DNA from: Entomortierella parvispora
Taxonomy: Eukaryota; Mortierellomycota; Mortierellomycetes; Mortierellales; Mortierellaceae
Assembly: GCA_963573315.1 (NCBI GenBank)
Contig: OY752141.1
Span: forward strand, 4,030,001 to 4,094,000
Length of the DNA: 64,000 bases
Reading direction: 5' to 3'
Positions within the stretch are counted from its first letter, which is position 1; the number at the start of each line of letters is the position of its first letter. The notes under the pieces were generated by a model that made no database searches, was not told where the DNA came from, and was given only the letters and a program-made list of their open reading frames with translations. Positions 54,926 through 64,000 of the stretch are shown here, in pieces. The position numbers were made by a program, and so were the translations under genes.

Positions 54926-56731
54926 TTATTGACCCACTAAAAGAAAGGGCTTCACTAAGGGCCAGTTCTCAGTGATCCACTCCAGCTCATTGGGTCCGAT
55001 CTTGTAGCCCATCTTCTTGACATTAAAATTGCGCATCTTTTTCAATCCCGAGAGTAACTCAAGTCCACCCTCTCCTAGGGACAGCTCCAAGGAACGACCC
55101 TGGGTTCCTCCGACCATTAGCTCATTCAACCGGGTAAAGGATCCGATTTGAGCAAGAACATAACGTTGAATCTCCATCTCTGTCCACGGTCTGGATTCAT
55201 CCATAGTTTCCTCAATGCCTCTATTGTGGTGCGCATTCGCGATAGGAGGAGGGAGGCCCAAAACATCATAAGGAGGAGGACTGGAAAGGATCGTGATACG
55301 GAAAACCTCAATCCTGTGGCACACCCAGCGAGGACCCAGTATGATATCCTTGGTCTCCAGTGTCAAATGTTCGCTCGTTAAATCCAAAACACGTAGATTG
55401 GGTGTATGACAAAGAACAAGTTGAATGGTGTCGCTTCGAACACCCCGGGAACGGGACAAGTCCAAGAAATCCAGAGTTGCATAGTGCTTACTGAGCATCC
55501 GATGGACTAAAAAGTCTGGAATCTCGAGCGCGTGGCCCTGGAAACGAGTCAATCCTCCTGTGCGAGGCGCGATTGAGCTAGGAGTCGGATCGCCACGTCC
55601 TTCCATCGAAACCTTTTTGTGAATGGATGGAGGCGAGAGTGTGGGCACAGCTGCAGCATCCAATAACAGAGTGAGTCCGTTCTTGTCAATCTTGTTGTCC
55701 GTCATGACCATCAGCCTCTCCAACCGAGGACAATAATCCCGCACGATCTTGGCCAACCCTTGAGCTTCAAACAGGGACAGCCTCTCCAGTCGAAGAGATT
55801 CCAGCGCTGGTCCGGCCGTCTTCACAATCAAGCCCAGATCGATCCCGACCATCGTTCCAAAATGAAGCTCCTTGAGTTTCCATGCTTGGCGTGCACTCGA
55901 TGTTTGGAGGATCAACCCTAGTTCGTGATTCCCATGACCGATCTGCCATTCAATTTGCCGGATCTTGAGCACTAACCGCTCTAATCTATGGCCATGCTCT
56001 AATACCTTGGCCAGTGCAGAAGAATTCAAGGTCTTGGAGGTCAAGGTCAAGTCCTTGAGGTATGGGAGTCGTTCTAGGATCTGATAGTCGGTCAGGAGTC
56101 GGTCCAGATAACGCCTCATGTCGACCCCACGCCGGAAACTGAGTGTGGAGATGTTTTCGTTCTGATGAAGAAAGCCTTGCATGATGGTCAGATGTTGAAG
56201 CAATTGCTGCTGCCGCGGCAAGGGTTGTTGTTGTTGTTGTCTTCCGCCACCTCCTTCTTGACATCCTGTTGCACTGGGTGCAGTGGCGATATCAGCAGCA
56301 ACCAGAGAGTCTGTGGCCATGTCATTTCCTCCAGAGTAAACGAGCTCCAACCGACTTTCTTGCAATTGACTTTCGAATTGATCCTTTGTCAGGTCTTCCA
56401 CGTAACCGTCCTCTCGTCCCTCCAACGGAAACGAACCTGAGAAATCAAAGGTGGTCAGGTCCTGGCAAGAGGATCCGAGGTAGGTGAGAAACTCGTGCGA
56501 ACTAGTCTTCAGTGTCCGGATCAAGGGTCCATTCTGGAGCAAAGCCGCACGGGCTTCAGGGCTCTTGAAGTGGCGGATGTTGAACCCTTTCAGGAGAACC
56601 CAGAGGTGGGGGATTAATACCCTGTGCCAGTTTTGGCTGACATGGACACATTGCGCGAGGTCATGTTGACGGAGAAGCACAGTGATGCCTTGAGCAATTT
56701 GGGGATTCTCAAGAAGGGAATTGATTGACAT
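54926..56731 (-). CDS. F-box/LRR-like protein, intact; tail-to-tail paralogue
   Basis: This is a single-exon gene of 601 residues from the ATG at 56731 (MSINSLLENPQIAQG). The F-box core is LRQHDLAQCVHVSQNWHRVLIPHLW, almost the same as in the facing gene. Shared blocks run throughout: LLKGFNIRHFKSPEARAAL, SSHEFLTYLGSS, RRYLDRLLTDYQILERLP, LKIRQIEWQI, MTDNKIDKNGLTLLLDAAA, FQGHALEIPDFLVHRML and FLDLSRSRGVRSDTIQ. It ends with NVKKMGYKIGPNELEWITENW. The stops of the two genes are 109 bp apart, so their 3' UTRs probably overlap. The likely role is the same SCF adaptor function with a diverged target surface. Confidence 0.85.
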   Translation of the reverse strand: MSINSLLENPQIAQGITVLLRQHDLAQCVHVSQNWHRVLIPHLWVLLKGFNIRHFKSPEARAALLQNGPLIRTLKTSSHEFLTYLGSSCQDLTTFDFSGSFPLEGREDGYVEDLTKDQFESQLQESRLELVYSGGNDMATDSLVAADIATAPSATGCQEGGGGRQQQQQPLPRQQQLLQHLTIMQGFLHQNENISTLSFRRGVDMRRYLDRLLTDYQILERLPYLKDLTLTSKTLNSSALAKVLEHGHRLERLVLKIRQIEWQIGHGNHELGLILQTSSARQAWKLKELHFGTMVGIDLGLIVKTAGPALESLRLERLSLFEAQGLAKIVRDYCPRLERLMVMTDNKIDKNGLTLLLDAAAVPTLSPPSIHKKVSMEGRGDPTPSSIAPRTGGLTRFQGHALEIPDFLVHRMLSKHYATLDFLDLSRSRGVRSDTIQLVLCHTPNLRVLDLTSEHLTLETKDIILGPRWVCHRIEVFRITILSSPPPYDVLGLPPPIANAHHNRGIEETMDESRPWTEMEIQRYVLAQIGSFTRLNELMVGGTQGRSLELSLGEGGLELLSGLKKMRNFNVKKMGYKIGPNELEWITENWPLVKPFLLVGQ

Positions 56732-57310
56732 GACGAATGTAGTAGGGTTCTAACGAGCTCGGCAAGGGGGAGAAGGCGAGGAAGTGGGATGAAGAGAAAT
56801 GAAATGAAATGAAGAAGAGATGCGGGAGATGCGTTGTCAACGCATGCTAGCTTTATAGAGGCAGAGGCATCTTTACCTGGGCCACCACGAAGGAACACAA
56901 AAGAAGAACGCGGTAGAGTCACTGCCACTCACTATAAGGCCTACCGCAGCACGATCGTTATTGCATTGGAGTCACGGCGTGACAAGAGGAGGCGCGCCAC
57001 CTCCCTGTTTGACTTGGACCGCGTGCGAAGCGCGTTTGCTCAAGACTCTTTGTCCTCACGACAAACGGAAGTTGCATCGAAGAAGAGATAAACTGGACTG
57101 AGCAAGATCCATGATCCATTGTTTTGGCCCTAATACCACGTCTTTTTTGATAGCACGTTGATTTACTTCACGCAAGCAGAATGAAAAGAAAACAAGGGAG
57201 CATGGAAATGAAAGAAAGCGCTTTGACAAAATCCTAATCGAACATGGGTATGGGTAGGCTGTTTGGTGGCGATCCTTGTCCAACTTGCCGACACTTTGAT
57301 CAACAACATA
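56732..57310. other. Intergenic region between an F-box promoter and the cytochrome b561 3' end
   Basis: About 580 bp; I see no gene. The right part is the 3' flank of the cytochrome b561 gene. Confidence 0.45.
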
Positions 57311-58616
57311 TCATTCTTCTGAGCCAGTGGTCACCGCAGCCGAGTGCTCGTGCTCATCCGACCGCTTTCTAGCCCTGTTCTTCAACCACAATCTAGAAGG
57401 TGTGATCTGGCCCACGGCCCCAACGGCCACCATTCCCATCGCCAATGCAAACACCCATTGGTATCCATCAAAGTTCTTGCTCATCCAGCTCGTCAGTACC
57501 CCCAACCACAGTGTCAACCACAGCAACGTAATCGAGAAGTATCCAAAAGCTCGATGAATCCTCGTCGCCCTCGCCTTTCCGATCCGACCGTAAATGGCAT
57601 TGGGTGCATAGCCGACCACCATGCCATACAGGAGCTGAACTAAAAACACCATCAGCGTCATCCCACCGGCGTACGCATGGTTGGTGTGGAAATGTTCTTT
57701 GCCCAGCAACTCCTTATTGTTCCAAATGGCCCGGAAGCCAAAGATCGAGGACACGAACGCAATCGTCAACAGGACAAAGTGTAGCGTCCTGCCACCTTCC
57801 TTCATCTCGCCCGTCAGGTTGGGTTGTAACAACAGGATGGCTATTCGGCAAGCGGAAAAAATAATATTAGCGATTTTTCAATCTCAATCTCTTGTTTAAG
57901 TAGACGTAGATACTCTCTCTCTCTCTCTCTCTCTGCGTGGAGAAAGTGACAAGGATGACAGTGAGAACCAAAGGAAAAAGGGGTGATTTACCTTGAGTCG
58001 AGACAAATCCGTAGAGTCCCATACAAATCGGGTGCCACGAAAATGGCGAGACCCAGGGGGCCTTGATGATCACGACGGTCAGCAATCCGAAAAAGATGAA
58101 AAGCCCAGATTGGGCCAAGTACGACAACATGACCTTGAAAGGAGTCCGGAGAGGCCGACGGTGTCTGTGATGGTGATGTCTGTGAGTGCTCGTAGGATCA
58201 GTAGGGGCAAGTCCTTGTTCTTGGTCGGCAGGGGTGACGGTATTGGATGAAGAGGACGAAGAGTTGAAATAGTTGGAAGGAAAAGGGAGTTGTCGTTGCT
58301 TGATATTTGTACCCTCCTCGGTGTCGGACTCCGAGTCCGAAGAAGAAGAAGACGAGGAAGAAGGAGGAGGAGAGCCCAAGTCAGCGTTGGCGGCGGGCTT
58401 GACCAAACGAGCATCTTCTTCGTTGTTGTTTTTGCGATCGTCTGTTCTCGGTGACGGGGACCTCGAGGTGCTGTAGTATTCGCGACCTGGAGAAGAAGAG
58501 GCGGCAACGGTGGCAGACAGTTCATCACCTTCCTGAGTACTCGTGAGAAGGAGCGGCCGGCTCTCATCTGCACCGTCTTTGTTGTGCTTGCTCGGTTGCG
58601 TTATGGTGTCACCCAT
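57311..58616 (-). CDS. Cytochrome b561-domain transmembrane protein
   Basis: Two exons (58616-57992, 57840-57311) join in frame to 384 residues. The first ~155 residues are hydrophilic: Ser-rich, an acidic DSESDTEEG segment, and a HRHHHHRHRR cluster. About six transmembrane helices follow, as in the b561 core. Candidate heme-ligand histidines lie in FSWHPICMGL, RTLHFVL, HFHTNHAYAGG and RIHRAFGYFS, in the spacing expected for two b-type hemes. The family moves electrons across membranes, often from ascorbate, and some members reduce ferric iron. Whether this protein does so, and in which membrane, is not visible. The C-terminus is basic and short. No DOMON domain precedes the core. Confidence 0.85.
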
Positions 58617-59498
58617 TGAGAAGAGTAGAGAGGGTGAGCCTAAGCGTTTGAGTTTTTCTTTCTTTCTTTGGTTCTCTTCGTTGGAAGGAGATGACGCCTT
58701 TGGATGCTACGATGAAGAATAGGAGAACACAGACGACGTTTTCGTTAATAACAGGGGCTGAGAGCGACCAATAGACAGGGGCACGTTGTCCTTTCCCTCA
58801 TCTCGTGCTTTCGCATTCCCTTTGAATCAGCATTCAGCTAGGGTCATTTGATTCAAAACGAAAAAACTACAGAAAAAACGTCTTTAGATACGAGGATCTG
58901 ATAAAGAGATTCATAAAAGACAACCAACGGAACACTAGCAACAGATGCTTTCAGTCTTTTGAAAGAAAGGAGTTCAACTGCGGAAACGGTTCGTTGTCGC
59001 TGATGCTGACAAACAGGAGGAGGCATGGGCGATCGGAAACCGACAGGAACCTGGGGCGTTCCAGGACCTTCGACAAGAGTTGCTGCGGTGGAGTTTTGTC
59101 TTATCGGGAGAACGTAAACAAGTGCCTCATAAAATAAACAATGAACTTACTTCAAGAAGAGAGGCAATACAGAGGGAGTGGAGAACGGAAAGAAGGAAGG
59201 GGAAGAAGACAAAGAAGGAATGGACGGAGCAAGAAATCCCAGCTTTTAGCGCAAGAAAAAAAATCTGATAACTGTCAAAAGAATCTGATAACTTTTTTAA
59301 GGGGTGCCCTGGCCATCTTTGCGCCCACGCGTTTTTTGCCAGATGGTGCCCGAGAATGCCTGCATTCTGAACATGGACCAAGGATGCTATATTAAAAGAA
59401 CTAAAAAACAGAACTACAATGGTGGTGGTAGTGGTGATGATGATAATGGTGTGCTATGGAAGATCTGGAGAGTGAAAAACACTGTGGAGTTTGATCGG
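58617..59498. other. Intergenic region without a recognisable gene
   Basis: About 880 bp, upstream of the b561 gene and downstream of the Gln-rich gene. The b561 side starts with a TTTC repeat (58650-58670). From 59160 to 59260 the plus strand is A/G-rich. No credible frame is present. Confidence 0.45.
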
Positions 59499-62400
59499 CT
59501 ATGATTGAGCGCCCAAGATGTGCTGCAGATGAGCCTTGGCCTGAGCTGACAAGTTGTCTTGGGGTAATGTACCCAATGCAAGGCTCTTCCTTGACTGTTG
59601 CGATTGCTGTTGTTGCAGCGGCTGCTGCTGTATTTCTTGCAATTGGTCTTGTTGGAGCCGTTGATGTTCCTGTTGCTGACGAAGTATCTGTTGGTGTTGT
59701 TTGTGATCATCAAGATACGGACCTTCATCGCCAAAGCTTGTAACGCTGCTTAAGCTCTGTTGTCTGGGAAATGTAGCGGATCCAGTAGGGCCACGAGTCG
59801 AAAGTTGATACCTTGCATCCAACCCAGAAATGACGCCTTGATAGCCATGGCTAGATACAAGGGATGGACCGTCAACCCGAGAAGATGAGGACGGTGAGGA
59901 AGTCGGTGATGGCATGGAAGGGGTCGTCATCATCATATCTGGGTGGTTCAAATGTTGCTGTTGCTGCAGCTGTTGCTCTTGGTGCTGTAATTGCACCTCT
60001 GAGATTCCTTGCAAATGCTGGTGCCTAGGGAATGACACTACTCGTCGTCTGGCGCTCCCTTGGTCCGAATATCGGTCATCCGTGTACGCCTCGCTTTCGC
60101 CTCCATCAGAGTAGATACTCTGAGTGTCCACAGGACGGTCTGAATATTGCTGCTGTATACGCCGGTGCTGCTGCTGTTGTTGTCCCTCCACTCGATCATG
60201 GGATTGTTGTACCTGTGTAGAATAGACGCCAGCCTTGTTCCTAGGGACCAGCTGGTCTACGCTCATGCTTCCCCAACCGCTACTCTCATCCTCTGAAAAA
60301 ACTCCGTCTTGGGCATAGCGGCCTGGTCTTTGAACCACATGTCCTTGTCGAAATTGGGTTCCAGGCAACGGAGAGCGCGAAAAGCTGTGGTGCTCCTGTT
60401 GAGACAGTGGTCGCCGTGGGTTTCCTCCCAATCCATTGTGATGGCCTAGTGAGTTGAACGTGTGGGATGAGATCGATGGCCGGACTCGGGCGCCATGAGG
60501 ACGGTACAGGTCATTTTCTCGGCTATCTGACTGCCCAGACTCAGATCCTTGTGCTCCTTGACCAGACAACGTACGCGGCTGTTGCTCAAAGCGTGAATCA
60601 CGTCCCTGACCGATGCCTAGACCATGAGAGTATTGGGTAGATGTATCGTCCTGTCCTCCTGTAGGCCCAAACTCTGGTGATTTTGGACCTGCTTGAGAAT
60701 AACGCATCATAATATTGCGAACGTTCGCCTGTCGTCGCGTTAGGCTGGAAGGAGATTCAGAAGGTTGGATCCCTGGAGATCTTGCTCGGTCCGGCTGTGG
60801 CGAGATCGAGGCACGGGAAGTTGAGAGAAGCGAAGAGCGAGGCTGCTGTAGGGATGGAAGGTGAACTTGACGACGGGAACTTAGCCCGGGGCCTTGCTCC
60901 TGTCGTAGAGAAGCCTCTGGAGAACGCTGCAGGCCCAATGATCCTTGACGTTCCAGTCCAAGGTTTCCTGCATCTCCACTGCGAGCAAGTCCTTTAGCGC
61001 GAGGATCGATAGTATTGGTGACCGCGGGCTCGGCTCTGCTCACGTATCCTGAAGATGACATAGTGATGGGAGTGGCCGAGCCTATAGATTCATAGCTTCG
61101 AACGGCAGTAGCCGAAAGGGGGCGGGTCGGATAGGGTGGCATGGCCCCAAGTTCATGGCCAGCCATGGCAAGAGAAAATCTCTGTCCCTCTCCTTGTCCT
61201 TGACCGAGTCTATGAAAGGTCAAATGTCGAGGCGATTCCGGTCGAGACATGGCCATGCCACCTATTGTCCCCTCCAACTGTGCAGGGCTTTTGGGCGGAG
61301 TTGAGAGGGCTAGTAATGACTCTGTCAGACTCCTGATCTGCTCATCGCTGGCTCTTTTCAAGGCATTCATCGACGAGGAATCAACGAGGTTCACGTCTGC
61401 TTTGATCCAGGTCCTGATGGTTTGATTCATACTCAGAGCGTTCGAGACGGCCTTGGACATGGATGCCACTGCAGAATTGTTGCCATAAATGGCTGATACG
61501 GCCTTTTCAAAGGTTCTAAAGGCGTCCTTGAGGAGAGTAACGTGTTGTGGTATCGAATTAGACTGCCCTGATTCAGTTACATCATGATGAACAGGACTGG
61601 CAATAGCGGCAGGAGGGTCTAGCCTCATTCCCGATCTTAGAGCGCCAACGGTATCCGTACTCTTGTTTGCAAGTGTTGCTGAAGAACCTGGAACAGGGGA
61701 CCTCTGGCTCGAAGACGACTCTGCGGGTGCTCGATGCTTTTGCAACAGGTGTTGCAACTTCTCCGAGTGGTTTGCTGCCTGCTGTTCCTCCTGAACTGTT
61801 AACTGCTGTTGATAGTTTTGCGGTGTCATTGCCTGCGGGCTCTGTGCAGTGATACCTGAAAGAGACCTGTTCATGCGCTCCATCTCGAGCTCCTGTACTC
61901 GGGCCTTTAGAGCCTTGATCTCGCTCGCAATCACACCGCCTCCTTCGGATGCATATCGGTGCCTGTCCGTGAACGAGTTTTGAGGCGGTGGATCTTGATC
62001 ATCGTCCGAAGTGACCAGCTGCTGCTGTTGATGCTGTTGGCTCTTGAATGAGCCAGAGGCTCGCTTGCGCACAGGAGGATACTGATGTGCACTGGCCGGG
62101 GGGTTCTGCTCTGGCTGATGGAGTTTTGTACTTATCCGAGGTATCGTGGACCGGTCAGGGGCGGAACCAAGCGACTTTTTCTTGAACCTGTTGGCTGTTG
62201 AAGAGTCCTGCATGGAGGTAGCTGCACGGCCAGGGGAGGCGTTGGAATTTTGTGCAAAGGTAGTTGGCCCGACACGCTTCGATATTGAAGGGATGCCCTG
62301 ACTTGCGCTTGCGGTGTAGTGGCCACTGTTGTTGTTGTTGTTGTTGCCGGCGTTGTTGTTGCTGTTGTTGTTGCTGCTGTTACTATGTCCGGGTGAGCTG

Positions 62401-62882
62401 GCCAGGTGGACAGAGGCGGTTGTATTTTTATGACCACCAGTAGTGCCAGCGCGGCCATTAATTTTGTCGAGAGCTCGAGCACGCATGCTCTTGATTGTGT
62501 CTGTGCTGTTGTCTGCCTCGTGAAGAGTTCCTTGAGAAGTAGCGAGAGAAAGGAAGAGCCCAGAAGACGAAGAGGCGCCAGCAGAAGGGGAGGTTGCAAA
62601 GGAAGGAGAGGAGGCAGAGGCCTTTTGTTGTGAGGACGGGGAATGTGAGGGGACGAGGAGGGGCCGTGTGCGGTAGGGAAGAGACAGCGGCTCGGCCAGG
62701 GTCAAGGGGCCATTGCTATTGTGGACGACAGCCTGGTCCAGGTCCTGGTGCTGGTAATCGTAGTGGTCGTCATAGTCGTCCTCTCCCTCGGAGACGGCCG
62801 AGGAGTAGTCGTTCTCGGAGGTATGGGTCGAGGAGAGGTAACGCCAGTCGAGCTCGGACTCTTCCGTGGTCGCGCTTTCCAT
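59499..62882 (-). CDS. Large Ser/Gln-rich protein with a coiled coil and a helical segment, unrecognised
   Basis: This is a single-exon gene of 1127 residues from the ATG at 62882 (MESATTEESELDWRYLSS). I do not recognise the family. The N-terminus is acidic with Tyr/Asp clusters (DDYDDHYDYQHQD), followed by long Ser/Asn/Gly-rich stretches. A short coiled coil EIKALKARVQELEMERMNR lies near residue 320. A hydrophobic helical region at about 450-545 (HVTLLKDAFRTFEKAVSAIY, MSKAVSNALSMNQTIRTWI, RSLTESLLALS) is the only part that looks folded and is the best target for homology search. The rest is disordered and ends in Gln-rich repeats (LQQQQHLNHPD, QQQPLQQQQSQQS). This layout resembles fungal polarity or scaffold proteins, but no function is claimed. 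Confidence 0.75.
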   Translation of the reverse strand: MESATTEESELDWRYLSSTHTSENDYSSAVSEGEDDYDDHYDYQHQDLDQAVVHNSNGPLTLAEPLSLPYRTRPLLVPSHSPSSQQKASASSPSFATSPSAGASSSSGLFLSLATSQGTLHEADNSTDTIKSMRARALDKINGRAGTTGGHKNTTASVHLASSPGHSNSSNNNSNNNAGNNNNNNSGHYTASASQGIPSISKRVGPTTFAQNSNASPGRAATSMQDSSTANRFKKKSLGSAPDRSTIPRISTKLHQPEQNPPASAHQYPPVRKRASGSFKSQQHQQQQLVTSDDDQDPPPQNSFTDRHRYASEGGGVIASEIKALKARVQELEMERMNRSLSGITAQSPQAMTPQNYQQQLTVQEEQQAANHSEKLQHLLQKHRAPAESSSSQRSPVPGSSATLANKSTDTVGALRSGMRLDPPAAIASPVHHDVTESGQSNSIPQHVTLLKDAFRTFEKAVSAIYGNNSAVASMSKAVSNALSMNQTIRTWIKADVNLVDSSSMNALKRASDEQIRSLTESLLALSTPPKSPAQLEGTIGGMAMSRPESPRHLTFHRLGQGQGEGQRFSLAMAGHELGAMPPYPTRPLSATAVRSYESIGSATPITMSSSGYVSRAEPAVTNTIDPRAKGLARSGDAGNLGLERQGSLGLQRSPEASLRQEQGPGLSSRRQVHLPSLQQPRSSLLSTSRASISPQPDRARSPGIQPSESPSSLTRRQANVRNIMMRYSQAGPKSPEFGPTGGQDDTSTQYSHGLGIGQGRDSRFEQQPRTLSGQGAQGSESGQSDSRENDLYRPHGARVRPSISSHTFNSLGHHNGLGGNPRRPLSQQEHHSFSRSPLPGTQFRQGHVVQRPGRYAQDGVFSEDESSGWGSMSVDQLVPRNKAGVYSTQVQQSHDRVEGQQQQQHRRIQQQYSDRPVDTQSIYSDGGESEAYTDDRYSDQGSARRRVVSFPRHQHLQGISEVQLQHQEQQLQQQQHLNHPDMMMTTPSMPSPTSSPSSSSRVDGPSLVSSHGYQGVISGLDARYQLSTRGPTGSATFPRQQSLSSVTSFGDEGPYLDDHKQHQQILRQQQEHQRLQQDQLQEIQQQPLQQQQSQQSRKSLALGTLPQDNLSAQAKAHLQHILGAQS

Positions 62883-63774
62883 CTCAAAGGCAGTTGGCGT
62901 TGTTTAGCGCGTAATGAGAAGGAGGATGTCAAGAGGCTGATGGTCCGCCTGGAAGGGGAGAGAGGGAGAGCAAAAGAGAAAAAGAGAGCGAAGGAGAGGG
63001 TGTTTTGCCATTGCGGGTCAGTGTTTGAGATTAATACAGGGAATATTGCTGCAGGTCTGCAGACAACGGGTCAAACATGCAGGCAACAGGTCCAACATGC
63101 AGACAATCAATGCAGACAGCATGGGAACAGGCAATCACCCATGGACCCGAGTGGAGGACATGGACAGAGTTGAGACGACAGATACGGACATGCAGTCATG
63201 CAGACATGCAGGCAGGAGGAAGAAGAAGAGAAAGAGGATGAGCATGGGCATGGATGGATGCTATAATTACGCTACCTTGCCGAGAGTGGGTCGCCAGGGT
63301 GGGAGTCGATCGCTGAGGCTGAGTCGAGTGTCCAAGTGAAGAGGAGAAGGAGAGGAAGAGAGAGGGAGAGAGAAAGAAAAGAGAGGGAGCGCAAGAGAGC
63401 AAGGAAAGAGCAGCTGAAGCACACACAGGCACACACTCACACCCATTCACACACACTTCACACTCCACACACATCCACACACTCGCCGTGTGTCGTCGTC
63501 GTCTGTCGCCTCTCTTGAGTCGCTCTTCTCTTTTCACCTTCCTGCGAATCACCACCACCGCCTTTTCCTTTTGTCCTCTCTCTCTTCTCCCTATTCTCCC
63601 TTCGTTTCCTTATTCCTCCTCCCCCTCGTCGCCCCTCCTCCCTCCTCTCCTCTCTACCTTCCTCCTTCTCCTCCTCACTGACCCTTCCCTTTGCCTTTGC
63701 TACATTCCGTCCTCCACTCAACACCCTCGTCGCATTCCTGCACTGTCGCTGACCAAATCACTCTTCTCCACATA
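62883..63774. promoter_or_regulatory. Bidirectional upstream region with CA and CT tracts
   Basis: The gap lies between two divergent start codons. From 63050 to 63215 there are loose repeats of (A)CATGCAGACA/GGCA. From 63420 to 63485 a CA-rich tract (ACACACT units) leads into a long pyrimidine-rich tract (63500-63690) just upstream of the ArfGAP ATG. Confidence 0.5.
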
Positions 63775-63874
63775 ATGTCGGACCGGAAGCTGCCCATGGA
63801 CAAGAGCGAGCGCATCCTCAACGAGTTGCTCAAAATTCCCGTCAACACCATCTGCTGCGATTGCGGTGCTGCCA
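63775..63874 (+). CDS. ArfGAP zinc-finger protein, first exon only (cut by window edge)
   Basis: The ATG at 63775 opens MSDRKLPMDKSERILNELL, then KIPVNTICCDCGAA. A GTGAGT donor follows at 63875. The segment matches the start of ArfGAP domains of the Age2/SMAP type, in which N-LL-P-N precedes the first Cys pair (here C-D-C) of a CX2CX16-17CX2C zinc finger. The catalytic arginine and second Cys pair would be in the next exon. I cannot find that exon before 64000, so the intron appears to run past the edge. Such proteins activate GTP hydrolysis by Arf GTPases in vesicle traffic. Only 33 residues support the call. Confidence 0.7.
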
Positions 63875-64000
63875 GTGAGTGCCGATGCCATGACTTGCCA
63901 CAAACAACAGCCTCATTGTCCCCCTTCCTTTTCCCGCCAACCGAGGTTGTAACCGTAGACTCGCATATTGCTCCAACGTGGAACTGACCAAATGCTATCC

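Noticed and set aside
1-64000. tRNA, rRNA and CRISPR features
   Set aside because: A visual search for B-box-like GGTTCGAATC arms with matching stems, rRNA landmarks and regularly spaced repeats found nothing convincing. tRNAscan-SE and Infernal would settle it.

Overview
The window is nuclear DNA from a filamentous, early-diverging fungus, most plausibly Mucoromycota and probably Mortierellomycotina. That placement is an inference. The evidence is dense protein-coding genes on both strands, many short spliceosomal introns (mostly 75-110 nt, with GTAAGT/GTATGT-like donors), Ser/Gln-rich low-complexity proteins, CT-rich promoter tracts, fungal housekeeping genes (MCM2, eRF3, Med9, mitochondrial TrpRS) and many F-box/LRR-type genes. 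I saw no bacterial operons, CRISPR arrays, rRNA genes or convincing tRNA genes.

Layout. 1-9.9 kb, all minus strand: a Uds1-like septation protein cut by the left edge, a bifunctional-type 6-phosphofructo-2-kinase whose bisphosphatase domain has lost its catalytic histidine, and a leukotriene-A4-hydrolase/aminopeptidase. 10.4-21.2 kb: an F-box neighbourhood with one intact gene, two full-length frameshifted genes and two decayed fragments, organised around a near-perfect 0.6-kb inverted repeat with a 3.6-kb spacer. 21.8-25.7 kb: a Zap1-like zinc-finger regulator and an unrecognised protein with eight Cys-Cys pairs. 26.2-32.5 kb: mitochondrial TrpRS (one apparent frameshift) divergent from Med9, then MCM2. 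32.6-43.6 kb: a GH36-type alpha-galactosidase, an SLC35F transporter, eRF3, and a SAMHD1-like HD dNTPase. 46-49.8 kb: a Ser-rich protein with SxIP-like motifs. 50.6-56.7 kb: a second F-box neighbourhood with a fossil gene joined to a third, diverged copy of the inverted-repeat sequence, plus two intact paralogues tail to tail. 57.3-64 kb: a cytochrome b561 protein, a large Gln/Ser-rich protein, and the first exon of an ArfGAP cut by the right edge.

Most genes are unrelated housekeeping functions, as usual in a eukaryote. The accessory signal is the F-box family with its inverted repeat: intact genes, frameshifted genes and fragments share a flanking repeat and a conserved upstream block. This looks like recent duplication and decay. 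One caution is that a conserved housekeeping gene (mt TrpRS) also carries a one-base frameshift, so some F-box frameshifts could be assembly indels. All exon coordinates were worked out by hand from splice signals, reading frame and family motifs. Residue numbers are approximate unless tied to exon sums.
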